NCBI RefSeq assembly: GCF_021654775.1 | Contig: NZ_AP025343.1 | Coordinates: 4,555,501 to 4,619,500, forward strand | Source: Paenibacillus azoreducens | Lineage (GTDB): Bacteria; Bacillota; Bacilli; Paenibacillales; Paenibacillaceae | Direction of reading: 5' to 3' | DNA: 64,000 nucleotides | Part shown: piece after piece, positions 51,045 through 58,507 of the stretch | Layout: each line of letters opens with the position of its first letter | How positions within the stretch are numbered: the stretch's first letter is position 1 | Position numbers and translations under genes: made by a program | Notes under the pieces: generated by a model | Seen by the model: only the letters and a program-made list of their open reading frames with translations | Told to the model about the DNA's origin: nothing | Database searches by the model: none

Positions 51045-51722
51045 TTAGCTTCGCCTCCTTTGGAATTCCCGTAACTTTTTTAGAAATGCATTCTCCGCCC
51101 GAAGCCGCTCGATTTCATACTCCATCTTTTTCATCTCGAGTTTTTGGCGATCGGCCTCTGTTAGTTCCTCCGGCGCTTTCTTTCTCCCCCGGCCATCCTT
51201 TAACGCATCCTGACCGCCATTCTCAAACTTCTTCACCCATTGGTAGACTTGCTGGTAGGAGACCTGAAAATGGTCCGCTGTCTTACGGTAGTCATACTGA
51301 TGAGCAAGACAGTATTGCACAATATCGATCCGTTCCTGCCAAGTCGTCGAACGCCCCTTCGTCATTGCTTTCGCTCCTCCTGAGTAAGCTTTTAAGCTGC
51401 TATGACGATTATACTCCTTAATCCAGTTGGAAAGCTGCGTTCTGCTTGCAATCTTGTATTTATCGATGATCTGATATTGAGACAATCCTCCCTCTATGTA
51501 ATCCTTCACCGCTTGGAGCTTAAGCTCAGCGCTATAATTTCGATTATGAGTGCGTTTCTCTAACCCTTCATAACCATACACCTTGTAACGACGCCGCCAT
51601 TTCGCCAAAGTCGTTTTGGTGATACCGTATTTCTCGGCTGCAGCTTTAACGCCAATTTCCCCGCTTTCGATTTCACCAATAATAACGAGTTTCTCTGACG
51701 CATCATATTTTTTATTAGGCAT
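51045..51722 (-). CDS. IS3 OrfA (helix-turn-helix protein)
   Basis: 225 residues with two or three helix-turn-helix units: IGVKAAAEKYGITKTTLAKW, LSQYQIIDKYKIASRTQLSN and YRKTADHFQVSYQQVYQWVK. The C-terminus has the leucine-zipper-like coiled coil EYEIERLRAENAFLKKLREF seen in IS3 OrfA proteins. Just before the stop, CTAAAAAAG (51075-51083) allows -1 slippage into OrfB to give the full transposase. The double HTH makes it long for an OrfA (about 100 is common; 170-230 occurs in the IS150 group). Confidence 0.92.
   Translation of the reverse strand: MPNKKYDASEKLVIIGEIESGEIGVKAAAEKYGITKTTLAKWRRRYKVYGYEGLEKRTHNRNYSAELKLQAVKDYIEGGLSQYQIIDKYKIASRTQLSNWIKEYNRHSSLKAYSGGAKAMTKGRSTTWQERIDIVQYCLAHQYDYRKTADHFQVSYQQVYQWVKKFENGGQDALKDGRGRKKAPEELTEADRQKLEMKKMEYEIERLRAENAFLKKLREFQRRRS
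51075..51081 (-). promoter_or_regulatory. Programmed -1 frameshift site
   Basis: A-AAA-AAG heptamer in the OrfA frame (CTA AAA AAG), with OrfB in the -1 frame reading on as KVTGIPKEAKLSQYRHE. Classic IS3-family slippery sequence. Confidence 0.8.
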
Positions 51723-51890
51723 AAAAAAGCCCCCTTACAGTAGCAGGTTTTATTATTTCACCTGTCTACCGTAAGGGGAGCATATCAAAATTCGCACCGA
51801 ACGGCAGACGGTCGTCAAAAAATAGAAGAAACCAACAGTGCATCTGCGGCGTATTACTGGTGAAATTGGAATAAAAAAGGAGGAGTAGTG

Positions 51891-52211
51891 ATGAATTGCC
51901 CGGTTTGCGAAGGCTCTCGCATGAAAGAAGTAGAGAAAAACGGCATTCTTATCGACATTTGCCCCACCTGCAAAGGGGTATGGCTGGATCGGGGTGAGCT
52001 GGACAAGCTGATGCAGGATGTCAGGGAAGTCCGCCAGGATTACAACGAATGGTATTACGGGGATCCCCCCAGCCAGCATCAAGCACCGAGAGAAAACCAA
52101 CCTTCAGGGCAGCATTATCCACCTCAGCAGCAGTACCCACAGCATGGCCACTCGCCCCACAAGAAAAAGAAAAAAAGTGTCATGGACATGTTCGGAGACT
52201 TGTTCGACTAA
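51891..52211 (+). CDS. Small TFIIB-type zinc-finger protein
   Basis: 106 residues, AAGGAGGAG 5 nt before ATG 51891. N-terminal zf-TFIIB ribbon: MNCPVCEGSRMKEV and IDICPTCKGVWLDRGELDKL (two CxxC pairs). The middle is Pro/Gln/His-rich (NQPSGQHYPPQQQYPQHGHS), the end basic then acidic (HKKKKKSVMDMFGDLFD). Widespread in Bacilli, function unknown; some cluster with metal genes. It starts 110 bp after the IS3 element, so its original promoter may have been displaced. Confidence 0.82.
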   Translation: MNCPVCEGSRMKEVEKNGILIDICPTCKGVWLDRGELDKLMQDVREVRQDYNEWYYGDPPSQHQAPRENQPSGQHYPPQQQYPQHGHSPHKKKKKSVMDMFGDLFD

Positions 52212-52289
52212 TCTATGCTCCAAAAGAATGCCATGGGTTATTCACGACAGCAATATTTCATGGATGCAAAAACAAATTCAGAACTTTGC

Positions 52290-52328
52290 AACAAATCCGC
52301 CTCAATCTGTGATTGAGCCGGATTTGTT
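52290..52328. terminator. Terminator after the zinc-finger gene
   Basis: AACAAATCCG plus CCTCAATC-TGT-GATTGAG and CCGGATTTGTT: long stem of about 17 bp with one bulge. Confidence 0.8.
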
Positions 52329-52471
52329 GGTAGATGGGGCTCAGTATGAGAGGTTAACTTTAATTTTGATGCCGCATCCTGGGTGTTGACATTAATGATT
52401 TATGCAGGTAAGTGGGTGCAGGTGTTCCCTTCCCTTTGATGTATTTTCCGGACATTCCTTTCTTTCAGATG

Positions 52472-53368
52472 TCACTCCGATATAAATTTCAGCAGCTCAC
52501 TCGTATATTTTTCGCGCTCTTCTATCCTTGGAAAATGTCCGCTGCCTTCAAAAAGAATGATCCTCCGGTTAGGAGTTAAGTCTTTAAAAGCACGCGTCTG
52601 TTCTTCACAGCATACGGGATCATATTTTCCGGACAAAAGCAGCGAAGGCTGCTGAATGCTTGGAAGAAGCGGCAGTAAACTTTCAAAAAACGCCCCTTCT
52701 TCCTGCAATCGACGGCCGTGAATATAACTTCTGTTCAATAGCTCTTCGGTGACTTCCGGATTATCAAATATTTTATTGTATTCAAGTGGATCAATCCCAT
52801 GAAAATAAACATAATCCCGTTTGTCTCCCAATTGGTTCCCTATTTGCAGCCACGCATTCCATAGTTCACTAGATGAATATGTACCATGAATGTATTTTTG
52901 GCATTCTTGGAAATAGTCCGCCTGGTTTTCTTGTTCAAACAGAGGTAATGCGAATCGAAATAATGATGTCATCGAAAGCGTTGAGTCAAACATAGGAGCT
53001 TCATAAATTACCTTTTTTACCGAATTCGGATATTGATGTGCGTACAACAGCGCCATATATCCGCCAAAAGAGTGGCCTAAAACAGACCAGCGCTCGATTC
53101 CCAGAGTTTTTCTGATCTCTTCGCAATCTTCAATGATGTCTTGAATGCCGAATGGATCACCCTCTTGGATCGGGTCGGATCTCAGTACTCCCCGCTGATC
53201 TATCGCGATTACTCGAATGCATGAAGAAAGAACTTGTGCTTGATGGTATGTAAAATCAATACAGCTTGCGCCGGGGCCTCCATGCAAATATAATAACGCT
53301 TCTTCGTTTGATTGACCTAATTCCTCAATGTAAATTCGGGTTCCGCGAATATGTATCAGGTTCCCCAT
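52472..53368 (-). CDS. Alpha/beta hydrolase (proline-iminopeptidase-like)
   Basis: 298 residues, GGAGGG 8 nt before ATG 53368. Oxyanion motif LLYLHGGPGASCIDF (HGGPG), nucleophile elbow WSVLGHSFGGYMALLYAHQY (GxSxGG), the acid in LLSGKYDPVCC and the His in LFEGSGHFPRIEE. HGGPG is the mark of proline iminopeptidases and some epoxide hydrolases or haloperoxidases. Cytoplasmic, no signal. Its 5' end touches the truncated HTTM gene, showing a rearrangement right at its start region. Confidence 0.87.
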   Translation of the reverse strand: MGNLIHIRGTRIYIEELGQSNEEALLYLHGGPGASCIDFTYHQAQVLSSCIRVIAIDQRGVLRSDPIQEGDPFGIQDIIEDCEEIRKTLGIERWSVLGHSFGGYMALLYAHQYPNSVKKVIYEAPMFDSTLSMTSLFRFALPLFEQENQADYFQECQKYIHGTYSSSELWNAWLQIGNQLGDKRDYVYFHGIDPLEYNKIFDNPEVTEELLNRSYIHGRRLQEEGAFFESLLPLLPSIQQPSLLLSGKYDPVCCEEQTRAFKDLTPNRRIILFEGSGHFPRIEEREKYTSELLKFISE

Positions 53369-53396
53369 GGTTCATCCCTCCGTCAATAACCCCACA

Positions 53397-53789
53397 ATGG
53401 CAGTCATTTACTTTAATGCTGGTATTACGAGGCTGAAAAATCCAGAATGGATAGACGGCTCAGCCGTGTATTATTACTTCAATAGTGCGATGCTGGGTTT
53501 TAATGACACAATGCTGTCGCTGTTTAAGCCCCTTCTTATATCACCATTTGTGTTTGTGATCACATGGGGAACGACGGTGGCAGAGTTGCTTCTGGCAGCA
53601 GCATTGTTGGCACCGATCAAACACTACAAGTGGTATTTTTGGATTGGTATGCTGCTTCATGCATTAATTGCTGTATTGCTAGGACTGTGGAGGTTCTCTG
53701 CGATTATGATTGCTGGTATAGTTAGATCAGTCTATCGTCAATTGATGCATTTGAAAGCAGGTGATCATCATGCAAGTTCTCATCTATGA
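53397..53789 (+). pseudogene. C-terminal fragment of an SdpB/HTTM membrane protein
   Basis: The frame encodes MAVIYFNAGITRLKNPEWID, GSAVYYYFNSAMLGFNDTML and helices ISPFVFVITWGTTVAELLLA, IGMLLHALIAVLLGLWRFSA. This is the second half of a vitamin-K-carboxylase-like HTTM (SdpB) protein, which normally has about 300 residues and begins with 4 more helices. Homology starts abruptly at 53397, next to the promoter of the opposite hydrolase, so the 5' part was deleted. SdpB in B. subtilis matures the SdpC toxin together with SdpA. The gene overlaps the DCC oxidoreductase start by 20 nt. Confidence 0.65.
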
Positions 53790-54147
53790 TGGGGGATGCT
53801 CTATGTGCAGTTCACTGATCCAGAAAATGGTTAAGAGTTGCCGGAACGATGCCTTGCGCATCACAGACTTCCATAGCACATGGACACAGGAACATGTGGA
53901 GTTGGATGAAAGTGTGGACAGCATGTACTATATTAAGCATGGACGCACTTATTTATACTCTGACGCAGTAATCCGCGCCATTGCAGATACGAGGCGAGCA
54001 TTTCGCCCAATTTTGCTACTGCTGGTTATCCCACCCTTCATCCGAAATCCTGTCTATCGTTTCGTGGCTAAGCATCGAAAAAAAATTCGGATAACGAAAA
54101 CCTGTCCTTTACCTACACAGAATTTCAAACAGATGTACTTGCCATAA
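53770..54147 (+). CDS. DCC (DUF393) thiol-disulfide oxidoreductase-like protein
   Basis: 125 residues from ATG 53770 (AGGTGATC upstream; GTG 53761 also possible). N-terminal VLIYDGGCSMCSSLIQKMVK with the DGxCxxC signature, like the YuxK/DCC family, a thioredoxin-fold relative. Followed by MYYIKHGRTYLYSDAVIRAI and the C-terminal helix PILLLLVIPPFIRNPVYRFV. DCC proteins often accompany HTTM/SdpB genes and may form a redox pair with them. Here the partner is truncated, so activity of the pair is doubtful. Translation may depend on the 5' fragment. Confidence 0.82.
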   Translation: MQVLIYDGGCSMCSSLIQKMVKSCRNDALRITDFHSTWTQEHVELDESVDSMYYIKHGRTYLYSDAVIRAIADTRRAFRPILLLLVIPPFIRNPVYRFVAKHRKKIRITKTCPLPTQNFKQMYLP

Positions 54148-54259
54148 TTCAGTTGTCAGATGAGTAGCGCTGCGTAGCAAAAAGATCTGGATAAATGTTA
54201 ATTTTACCCATGTAGTCACTAAAATCGATTATAATTAAATTTATGTTCAAGTCGATTAC

Positions 54260-54279
54260 CTATCCTAAGTTAATAGGAT
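54260..54279 (+). promoter_or_regulatory. Operator-like palindrome
   Basis: TATCCTA-AGTTAA-TAGGATA: perfect 7-bp arms, 96 bp before the membrane protein start. Such sites near DUF1648 genes usually bind a GntR or ArsR regulator; none is adjacent. Confidence 0.55.
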
Positions 54280-54374
54280 AATCATACGCAAAAAGGCATA
54301 GTGATGAACCGCCTATGCTCTAAGGGTTATAGAGTTTTTGAATACACACTTATGTATAAGAGGAGGCGAATGAT

Positions 54375-55463
54375 ATGACGATAATGCCTGTTATAGTAAT
54401 GATCTTTGTATTTGTACCTACCATTGTACTCATGGTAAGCATGCCTTATTTAACAAGAGAGACGATTAGTTTTGGGGTCACCGTCAGCGCTGTACAATTC
54501 CACAGTGAGCCTCTGCGCCAGATGCGGAAGTCATATGCTAGGATTAGTGCTACCTTGCATACCATCCTATTCATTGTTTGTATCATCTGCCTAATATACG
54601 GTGATGAACATTCCAAGCAACAAAGTTGGATCATTGTCACTTATTCACTCGCCATGGTCGTAATCTCCCTAGTCATAAACATTAGCTATCATTTCAAAAT
54701 GAAAAGTTTACTTTCTATGCTGCCTATTGCTCCGGAACCATCGATCATGGCAGTGGACACTGGTTTTCGGAAAAGAAACATTGGCTTGTCTAGTAATTGG
54801 TTCCTCATTCATGTTTTAATTAGTGTTGTTAGTATTGTAACTGTGCTACGCAACTACGATCTGATTCCTGATCAGATTCCGATCCATTACAACAGCAGTT
54901 GGAACGTAGACCGCTATGCAGCTAAATCTTATAGTTCTGTGTTTATGCCTACGATAATACAAGTGTTCATAACACTTTTGTTCATATTTGAGAATTGGAG
55001 TATTCGCAGAGTGAAGCAGCAGGTTCGACCCAATGATCCGAACCGTTCCATCAGACAAGACGTAACTTTCCGCCGTACTTGGTCATATTTTATGATTACA
55101 GCAAGCTTCTTAATAGTTATCCTGTTTTCCGTCGTGCAACTAAACATGATATCTCTGCTTGATATCAATTTCGCTATCCCCATTATCCTAATTATAATAG
55201 CCTCTGTCATCCTATACGCCTTCGCCTTATCGTTCTGGGCTGGTCAGGGCGGAAGCCGCATGGAGCGATCTGCCGATTTCTCCAATGTCAGACCTGTCCA
55301 TGATGATGATAAATGGCTATTAGGTATGATTTATTTCAATCGCAAGGATTCAAACCTAATCGTCGAGAAAAGGTCCGGAGTCGGCTGGGGATTAAATTTC
55401 GGTCACCCAGTAATCTGGCTGATTGGGCTCGGAATTATTGTACTATTAGTTGTGGTGTGGTAA
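54375..55463 (+). CDS. DUF1648/DUF5808 integral membrane protein
   Basis: 362 residues, GAGGAGG 8 nt before ATG 54375. About eight membrane helices (VIVMIFVFVPTIVLMVSMPY, ATLHTILFIVCIICLIYGDE, FLIHVLISVVSIVTVLRNYD and others). The YDLIPDQIPIHYNSSWNVDR segment after helix 4 is the DUF1648 signature (LPxxIPxHFxxxGxxD), and the C-terminal DKWLLGMIYFNRKDSNLIVE, KRSGVGWGLNFGHP is DUF5808. Bacillus members (YhdP-like, SdpI-like) resemble SdpI immunity proteins. Convergent with the sigma-like gene. Function unknown; possible toxin immunity, notable with the HTTM fragment just upstream. Confidence 0.83.
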   Translation: MTIMPVIVMIFVFVPTIVLMVSMPYLTRETISFGVTVSAVQFHSEPLRQMRKSYARISATLHTILFIVCIICLIYGDEHSKQQSWIIVTYSLAMVVISLVINISYHFKMKSLLSMLPIAPEPSIMAVDTGFRKRNIGLSSNWFLIHVLISVVSIVTVLRNYDLIPDQIPIHYNSSWNVDRYAAKSYSSVFMPTIIQVFITLLFIFENWSIRRVKQQVRPNDPNRSIRQDVTFRRTWSYFMITASFLIVILFSVVQLNMISLLDINFAIPIILIIIASVILYAFALSFWAGQGGSRMERSADFSNVRPVHDDDKWLLGMIYFNRKDSNLIVEKRSGVGWGLNFGHPVIWLIGLGIIVLLVVVW

Positions 55464-55547
55464 CAAGGCTTTGAGGTTAGTACTCACCGGAGTATTCTTG
55501 CTTTCAACAAATAAATATTTTCGCTTCCAAATTAGACGCCATCCACA

Positions 55548-56066
55548 TTAGACAATCAGATTCTGTATGTTGCCTTTCATTTTCTTCTTAGCTCGTTGAA
55601 TTCTTTTTGTAACAGTAGCAGCAGTATCATTAAAAGCATCAGCAATCTCCCTGCTCGTATAACCCCAAATCACATTTAAGATTAAATACTGTCGCTCTAC
55701 TATAGATAACTTATATAGCAATTCCTGCAATTCATCGTGGAATATATCAACGGATAGACTGACAGTGATATTCATAATGTCATACCCTATATAAGTACCA
55801 CCCTCAGTGCCTAGCGTTACTGCAATCTCCTTCAATGCGGAATCTAGCTTCTCTTGTTTGTCTTTCTTTTTTACATATTGACTGATGATATTCTTCAGCA
55901 TTTTCACTGCATAAGCTGCTGGATTGTTTGGCATTCTCTGAGATCTTGCTTGATACAGTGCACTAATCCAATCTTGAAAAGAATCTTCAGCATCATAAAC
56001 ACATTGTAGCTTCAACACAATAAAAGAGTAATATTCTACTCTTAACATTTGATAAAGTTCCGACAA
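55548..56066 (-). CDS. Sigma-70-family (ECF-like) RNA polymerase factor
   Basis: About 172 residues; TTG 56066 lacks a well-placed ribosome site and ATG 56048 may be the true start. N-terminal half resembles sigma region 2 (VYDAEDSFQDWISALYQARS), the C-terminal half is region 4 with a clear HTH: LYKLSIVERQYLILNVIWGY, TSREIADAFNDTAATVTKRI, QRAKKKMKG. This is the layout of ECF and related phage-like sigma factors. No anti-sigma gene is adjacent. Convergent with DUF1648 gene, so not in its operon; its targets are unknown. Confidence 0.78.
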   Translation of the reverse strand: MSELYQMLRVEYYSFIVLKLQCVYDAEDSFQDWISALYQARSQRMPNNPAAYAVKMLKNIISQYVKKKDKQEKLDSALKEIAVTLGTEGGTYIGYDIMNITVSLSVDIFHDELQELLYKLSIVERQYLILNVIWGYTSREIADAFNDTAATVTKRIQRAKKKMKGNIQNLIV

Positions 56067-56223
56067 CCTTGTTCACGTCATCACGTCATGTTGACTAAAA
56101 AACTTATAATCTTAAAAAGCCCCAGCCCGAGAATTCGCTTCTCTAAGGTCTGGGACTCTAGTTTTCGAGCTCCTATCATGATTATACATCTGTTCACCGT
56201 GATTTTCATATTCTGATCTAAAT

Positions 56224-56865
56224 CTATTCCTGATCTTCGGCTTCGCCACTTAACTCAGCATAGTAACGGTCTACCTGCTCAAGTATTCCTATCATGACTT
56301 CCAGCGATTTCATTGCATCCTGTAACTCCAAGCCGTGGTTGGCCCCGTCGATGACAAGCAATCTTGCGCCGGATATTTGGCTTCTTTCGGTTTCCGTGAA
56401 TACAGGGTCCTCTGTACCCGTAACCACTAAACAGTTATGTTCATTGATGAAGGGAATGGTCTTAGCAATCGGCGTCAAAAATATATGTTTTACATCCATT
56501 CTTAATCTCTCGTCCAGCAAACCGGCGATACATGTTCCTAAGCTTTTGCTCAGAAAAATCACTTGCTTATATTTCTGGATATCCAGTGTGTTAAAAGCAA
56601 GTTCAAGATCAGTTACTATGGACTCTATAAGCTGATCATTCATCTCAGGTTTTAAGCGGGCGCTTTGGTAGCCGTATTCAAGCGATAACACATCAAATCC
56701 GAATTGAAAGGCCAGTTTTCGGGTGTAATGAAAAAGCGGCAGCTCGGTGCTGTAATGGGCTCCCGGGAACTCTACAACCAAAGTCGCGGCATTTTCCTTT
56801 TCAAATCGTTTGAAGATGGCATTCACATCCCATGCAGTGGGGAAAACGAGTTCCTGGATCTTCAT
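56224..56865 (-). CDS. Alpha/beta hydrolase-like protein (Tex30/DLH group)
   Basis: 213 residues from ATG 56865 (AAAGGATGA about 9 nt upstream). Core: TLVVEFPGAHYSTELPLFHY (strand and oxyanion region, FPGAHY), VIFLSKSLGTCIAGLL (nucleophile elbow SKSLGT with GxSxG-like Lys for Gly), CLVVTGTEDPVFTETERSQI (acid) and LVIDGANHGLELQDAMKSLE (NHGLE catalytic His). This matches the Abhydrolase_5/Tex30 family of short hydrolases. The elbow reads SKSLG rather than GxSxG, common in this group. Substrate unknown. Confidence 0.8.
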   Translation of the reverse strand: MKIQELVFPTAWDVNAIFKRFEKENAATLVVEFPGAHYSTELPLFHYTRKLAFQFGFDVLSLEYGYQSARLKPEMNDQLIESIVTDLELAFNTLDIQKYKQVIFLSKSLGTCIAGLLDERLRMDVKHIFLTPIAKTIPFINEHNCLVVTGTEDPVFTETERSQISGARLLVIDGANHGLELQDAMKSLEVMIGILEQVDRYYAELSGEAEDQE

Positions 56866-56941
56866 TGGATTCATCCTTTCGAATAGGTATGATTAGTTTA
56901 CATATAAGGTATAACAAGAGTTTCATACTGTAAACTATGGT

Positions 56942-57703
56942 CTAAAAAGGAAGCTCAGTACTTATATATTCAATGCCAAGCTCCTTATACCAATCATTCA
57001 AACCCGTCCATAAGTTTTCGCAGAGTTGGTATATGTGCTCCTTATCACTTAGTTTCCCTTCCATTACGCAAATAGCGAGCTCCTCATATCCAAAAGGCTT
57101 CGATTTCATTTTTAACGATTCTTCATATGTCGTGGCCCGCGTGCAATAAAATTGCCTATTCGCAAGACCGATCAGCTTAGCTGTTTGCCAGCTTAAATCT
57201 TTAGCTCCCAAAGGAAGATAGTTCAAGTTTCCCGCTATATAGTTATTTCTTATTTTGCCGATTGTTTCATAGGGTTCCCAAATCATAAACTCTCTCATCG
57301 CGGATCTGACGGCATCCTCGGAAACCTGAAAAGGGAGTTTCGACAACCTTTCGAAAAAATGGCCGGGATCGTAAATAGGCAAGATGTTTATAAACACTCC
57401 TGCTTTAATGGCCCAGGAATCATCTACTTCCATCGCCTGACTTAATATTTCATTTTCCTGCATAGTGCTGATTTCAATTTTAAATTTGTCATAAATGAAT
57501 TCCTGGCCTTTTATTTGAACCCCATCCCTGGAAACCACATGCATCTCAATATCCGAAAACGGGCCTTCTTTTCCTAAAGCCGTAGAACCATAGATTCCGA
57601 TCCCGACGATGTCGTCACCATGCAGATTCAGCAGCTTGTCCTTTATAACTTTTACGATTTGAAGTTTCTCTTCCCTAGAAGTCGAAACCGGAAATGGCAT
57701 CAT
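56942..57703 (-). CDS. Aminoglycoside nucleotidyltransferase-like (ANT(4')/KNTase family)
   Basis: 253 residues, exactly the size of S. aureus kanamycin nucleotidyltransferase. N-terminus SREEKLQIVKVIKDKLLNLH, then the nucleotidyltransferase motif IGIYGSTALGKEGPFSDIEM (GS and DxE metal ligands), INILPIYDPGHFFERLSKLP and the KNTase C-terminal helix FGYEELAICVMEGKLSDKEH and ENLWTGLNDWYKELGIEYIS. It adds AMP to the 4' hydroxyl of aminoglycosides in the known members; residues for the GS..DxE triad are present. Whether this one gives resistance is not known. Lies 22 bp after the Nudix gene on the same strand. Confidence 0.85.
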   Translation of the reverse strand: MMPFPVSTSREEKLQIVKVIKDKLLNLHGDDIVGIGIYGSTALGKEGPFSDIEMHVVSRDGVQIKGQEFIYDKFKIEISTMQENEILSQAMEVDDSWAIKAGVFINILPIYDPGHFFERLSKLPFQVSEDAVRSAMREFMIWEPYETIGKIRNNYIAGNLNYLPLGAKDLSWQTAKLIGLANRQFYCTRATTYEESLKMKSKPFGYEELAICVMEGKLSDKEHIYQLCENLWTGLNDWYKELGIEYISTELPF

Positions 57704-57725
57704 TGTTTGTCCTCACTTTTCATAC

Positions 57726-58172
57726 CTAATTCTCTTTTAAAAATTTATGATATACTTCCTCAGCCCATTCAAGCACTTTGATTCGATGGCTGTCGCCTTC
57801 AAGCTTCGCAACCATTTGCCGAGCCGTTTCAAAATTCATAACGACCCTGCCTGTCGTCTCAAAACCATCTGGTAATGCCGTAAATTCCCTGACTTTAGCA
57901 ACAACAAAAACCGTATATGTATCTGTATGATCCCAATACCACGAAGCAATAGGAACCCTATTCGTATCTAAAGTAATCCCTGCTTCTTCCATGGTCTCAC
58001 GGTCTAATGCGGTATGAATCCCTTCGTTATTTTCCAATCGTCCGCCGACGGTTGTTAGTACTTTTTCGTTTCGATCCCATACCATCACAACCATGCCATC
58101 ATCCGTAACAGGGACGCTATGAATACCGGCAATTTTCTTATCGGCAGGAAATTCGCTGATCGCCTTTAGCAT
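57726..58172 (-). CDS. Nudix hydrolase
   Basis: 148 residues from ATG 58172 (AGGTGA 8 nt upstream). The Nudix box is complete: GGRLENNEGIHTALDRETME then EAGI (G-x5-E-x7-RE-x2-EE-xG). Flanked by VTDDGMVVMVWDRNEKVLTT before, and ASWYWDHTDTYTVFVVAKVR after. It hydrolyses nucleotide-diphosphate derivatives; substrate unknown. 22 bp before the KNTase-like gene, probably one transcript. Its start lies directly after the stop of the gene fragment at 58185. Confidence 0.85.
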   Translation of the reverse strand: MLKAISEFPADKKIAGIHSVPVTDDGMVVMVWDRNEKVLTTVGGRLENNEGIHTALDRETMEEAGITLDTNRVPIASWYWDHTDTYTVFVVAKVREFTALPDGFETTGRVVMNFETARQMVAKLEGDSHRIKVLEWAEEVYHKFLKEN

Positions 58173-58184
58173 GAACTCACTCAC

Positions 58185-58310
58185 CTACTTTTTAATTACT
58201 TTGTTTGCCATCCTTAAGCCAATGACTTGTAAAAGCTCTAAACCTGTTGGTTCATAGAATTCGTCATGCGAATAATCGATACTCGAAAAGGCGCCTGGCA
58301 CACTCCATGC
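58185..58310 (-). pseudogene. C-terminal fragment of an unknown gene
   Basis: The minus strand encodes RAWSVPGAFSSIDYSHDEFY, EPTGLELLQVIGLRMANKVI, KK and then TAG at 58185, one base before the longer Nudix frame. Protein-like composition and the tight coupling to the next gene support a former real gene, but upstream there is a stop 45 codons before the end. I do not recognise the family. Confidence 0.45.
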
Positions 58311-58507
58311 TCTCCCCGCTTACACAAATTCCTCGGAATCGCCTATTGGCAATCCCGAGGACTCAATAGTTTAACCGAACCGAATTGCGACATTCTTCAA
58401 GGTTGGCAAACCTACTAGCGCTGACCCGCATGCTAGGTGGTGAGAGGACTGCGACTAGCTGTCCCTTCCCGCTCGATGATCTTCCCCTTCATTCTGGTTA
58501 AGCACGA
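58311..58507. other. Short intergenic region with hairpin
   Basis: A 13-bp imperfect hairpin at about 58332-58361 (CCTCGG...CCGAGG arms) with no T run of note; otherwise nothing recognisable. Confidence 0.4.

Larger units (their letters stand above)
50127..51782 (-). mobile_element. IS3-family element, IS150-type, apparently complete
   Basis: About 1.66 kb. Imperfect terminal repeats: TGCACCCCGTCA..GTAGACAG at 50127 and, inverted, TGCTCCCCTTAC..GTAGACAG ending at 51782. Orientation of the two genes is minus. OrfA and OrfB overlap with the A-AAA-AAG slippery run typical for this family. The flanking triplets (AAC and TAT) show no target duplication, so the element may be old, or the boundary a base or two off. 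Confidence 0.9.

Noticed and set aside
53367..53396. Start of the HTTM protein at ATG 53367
   Set aside because: This codon lies in the promoter and ribosome-site region of the opposite hydrolase, has no ribosome site of its own, and the predicted first residues do not resemble the family.
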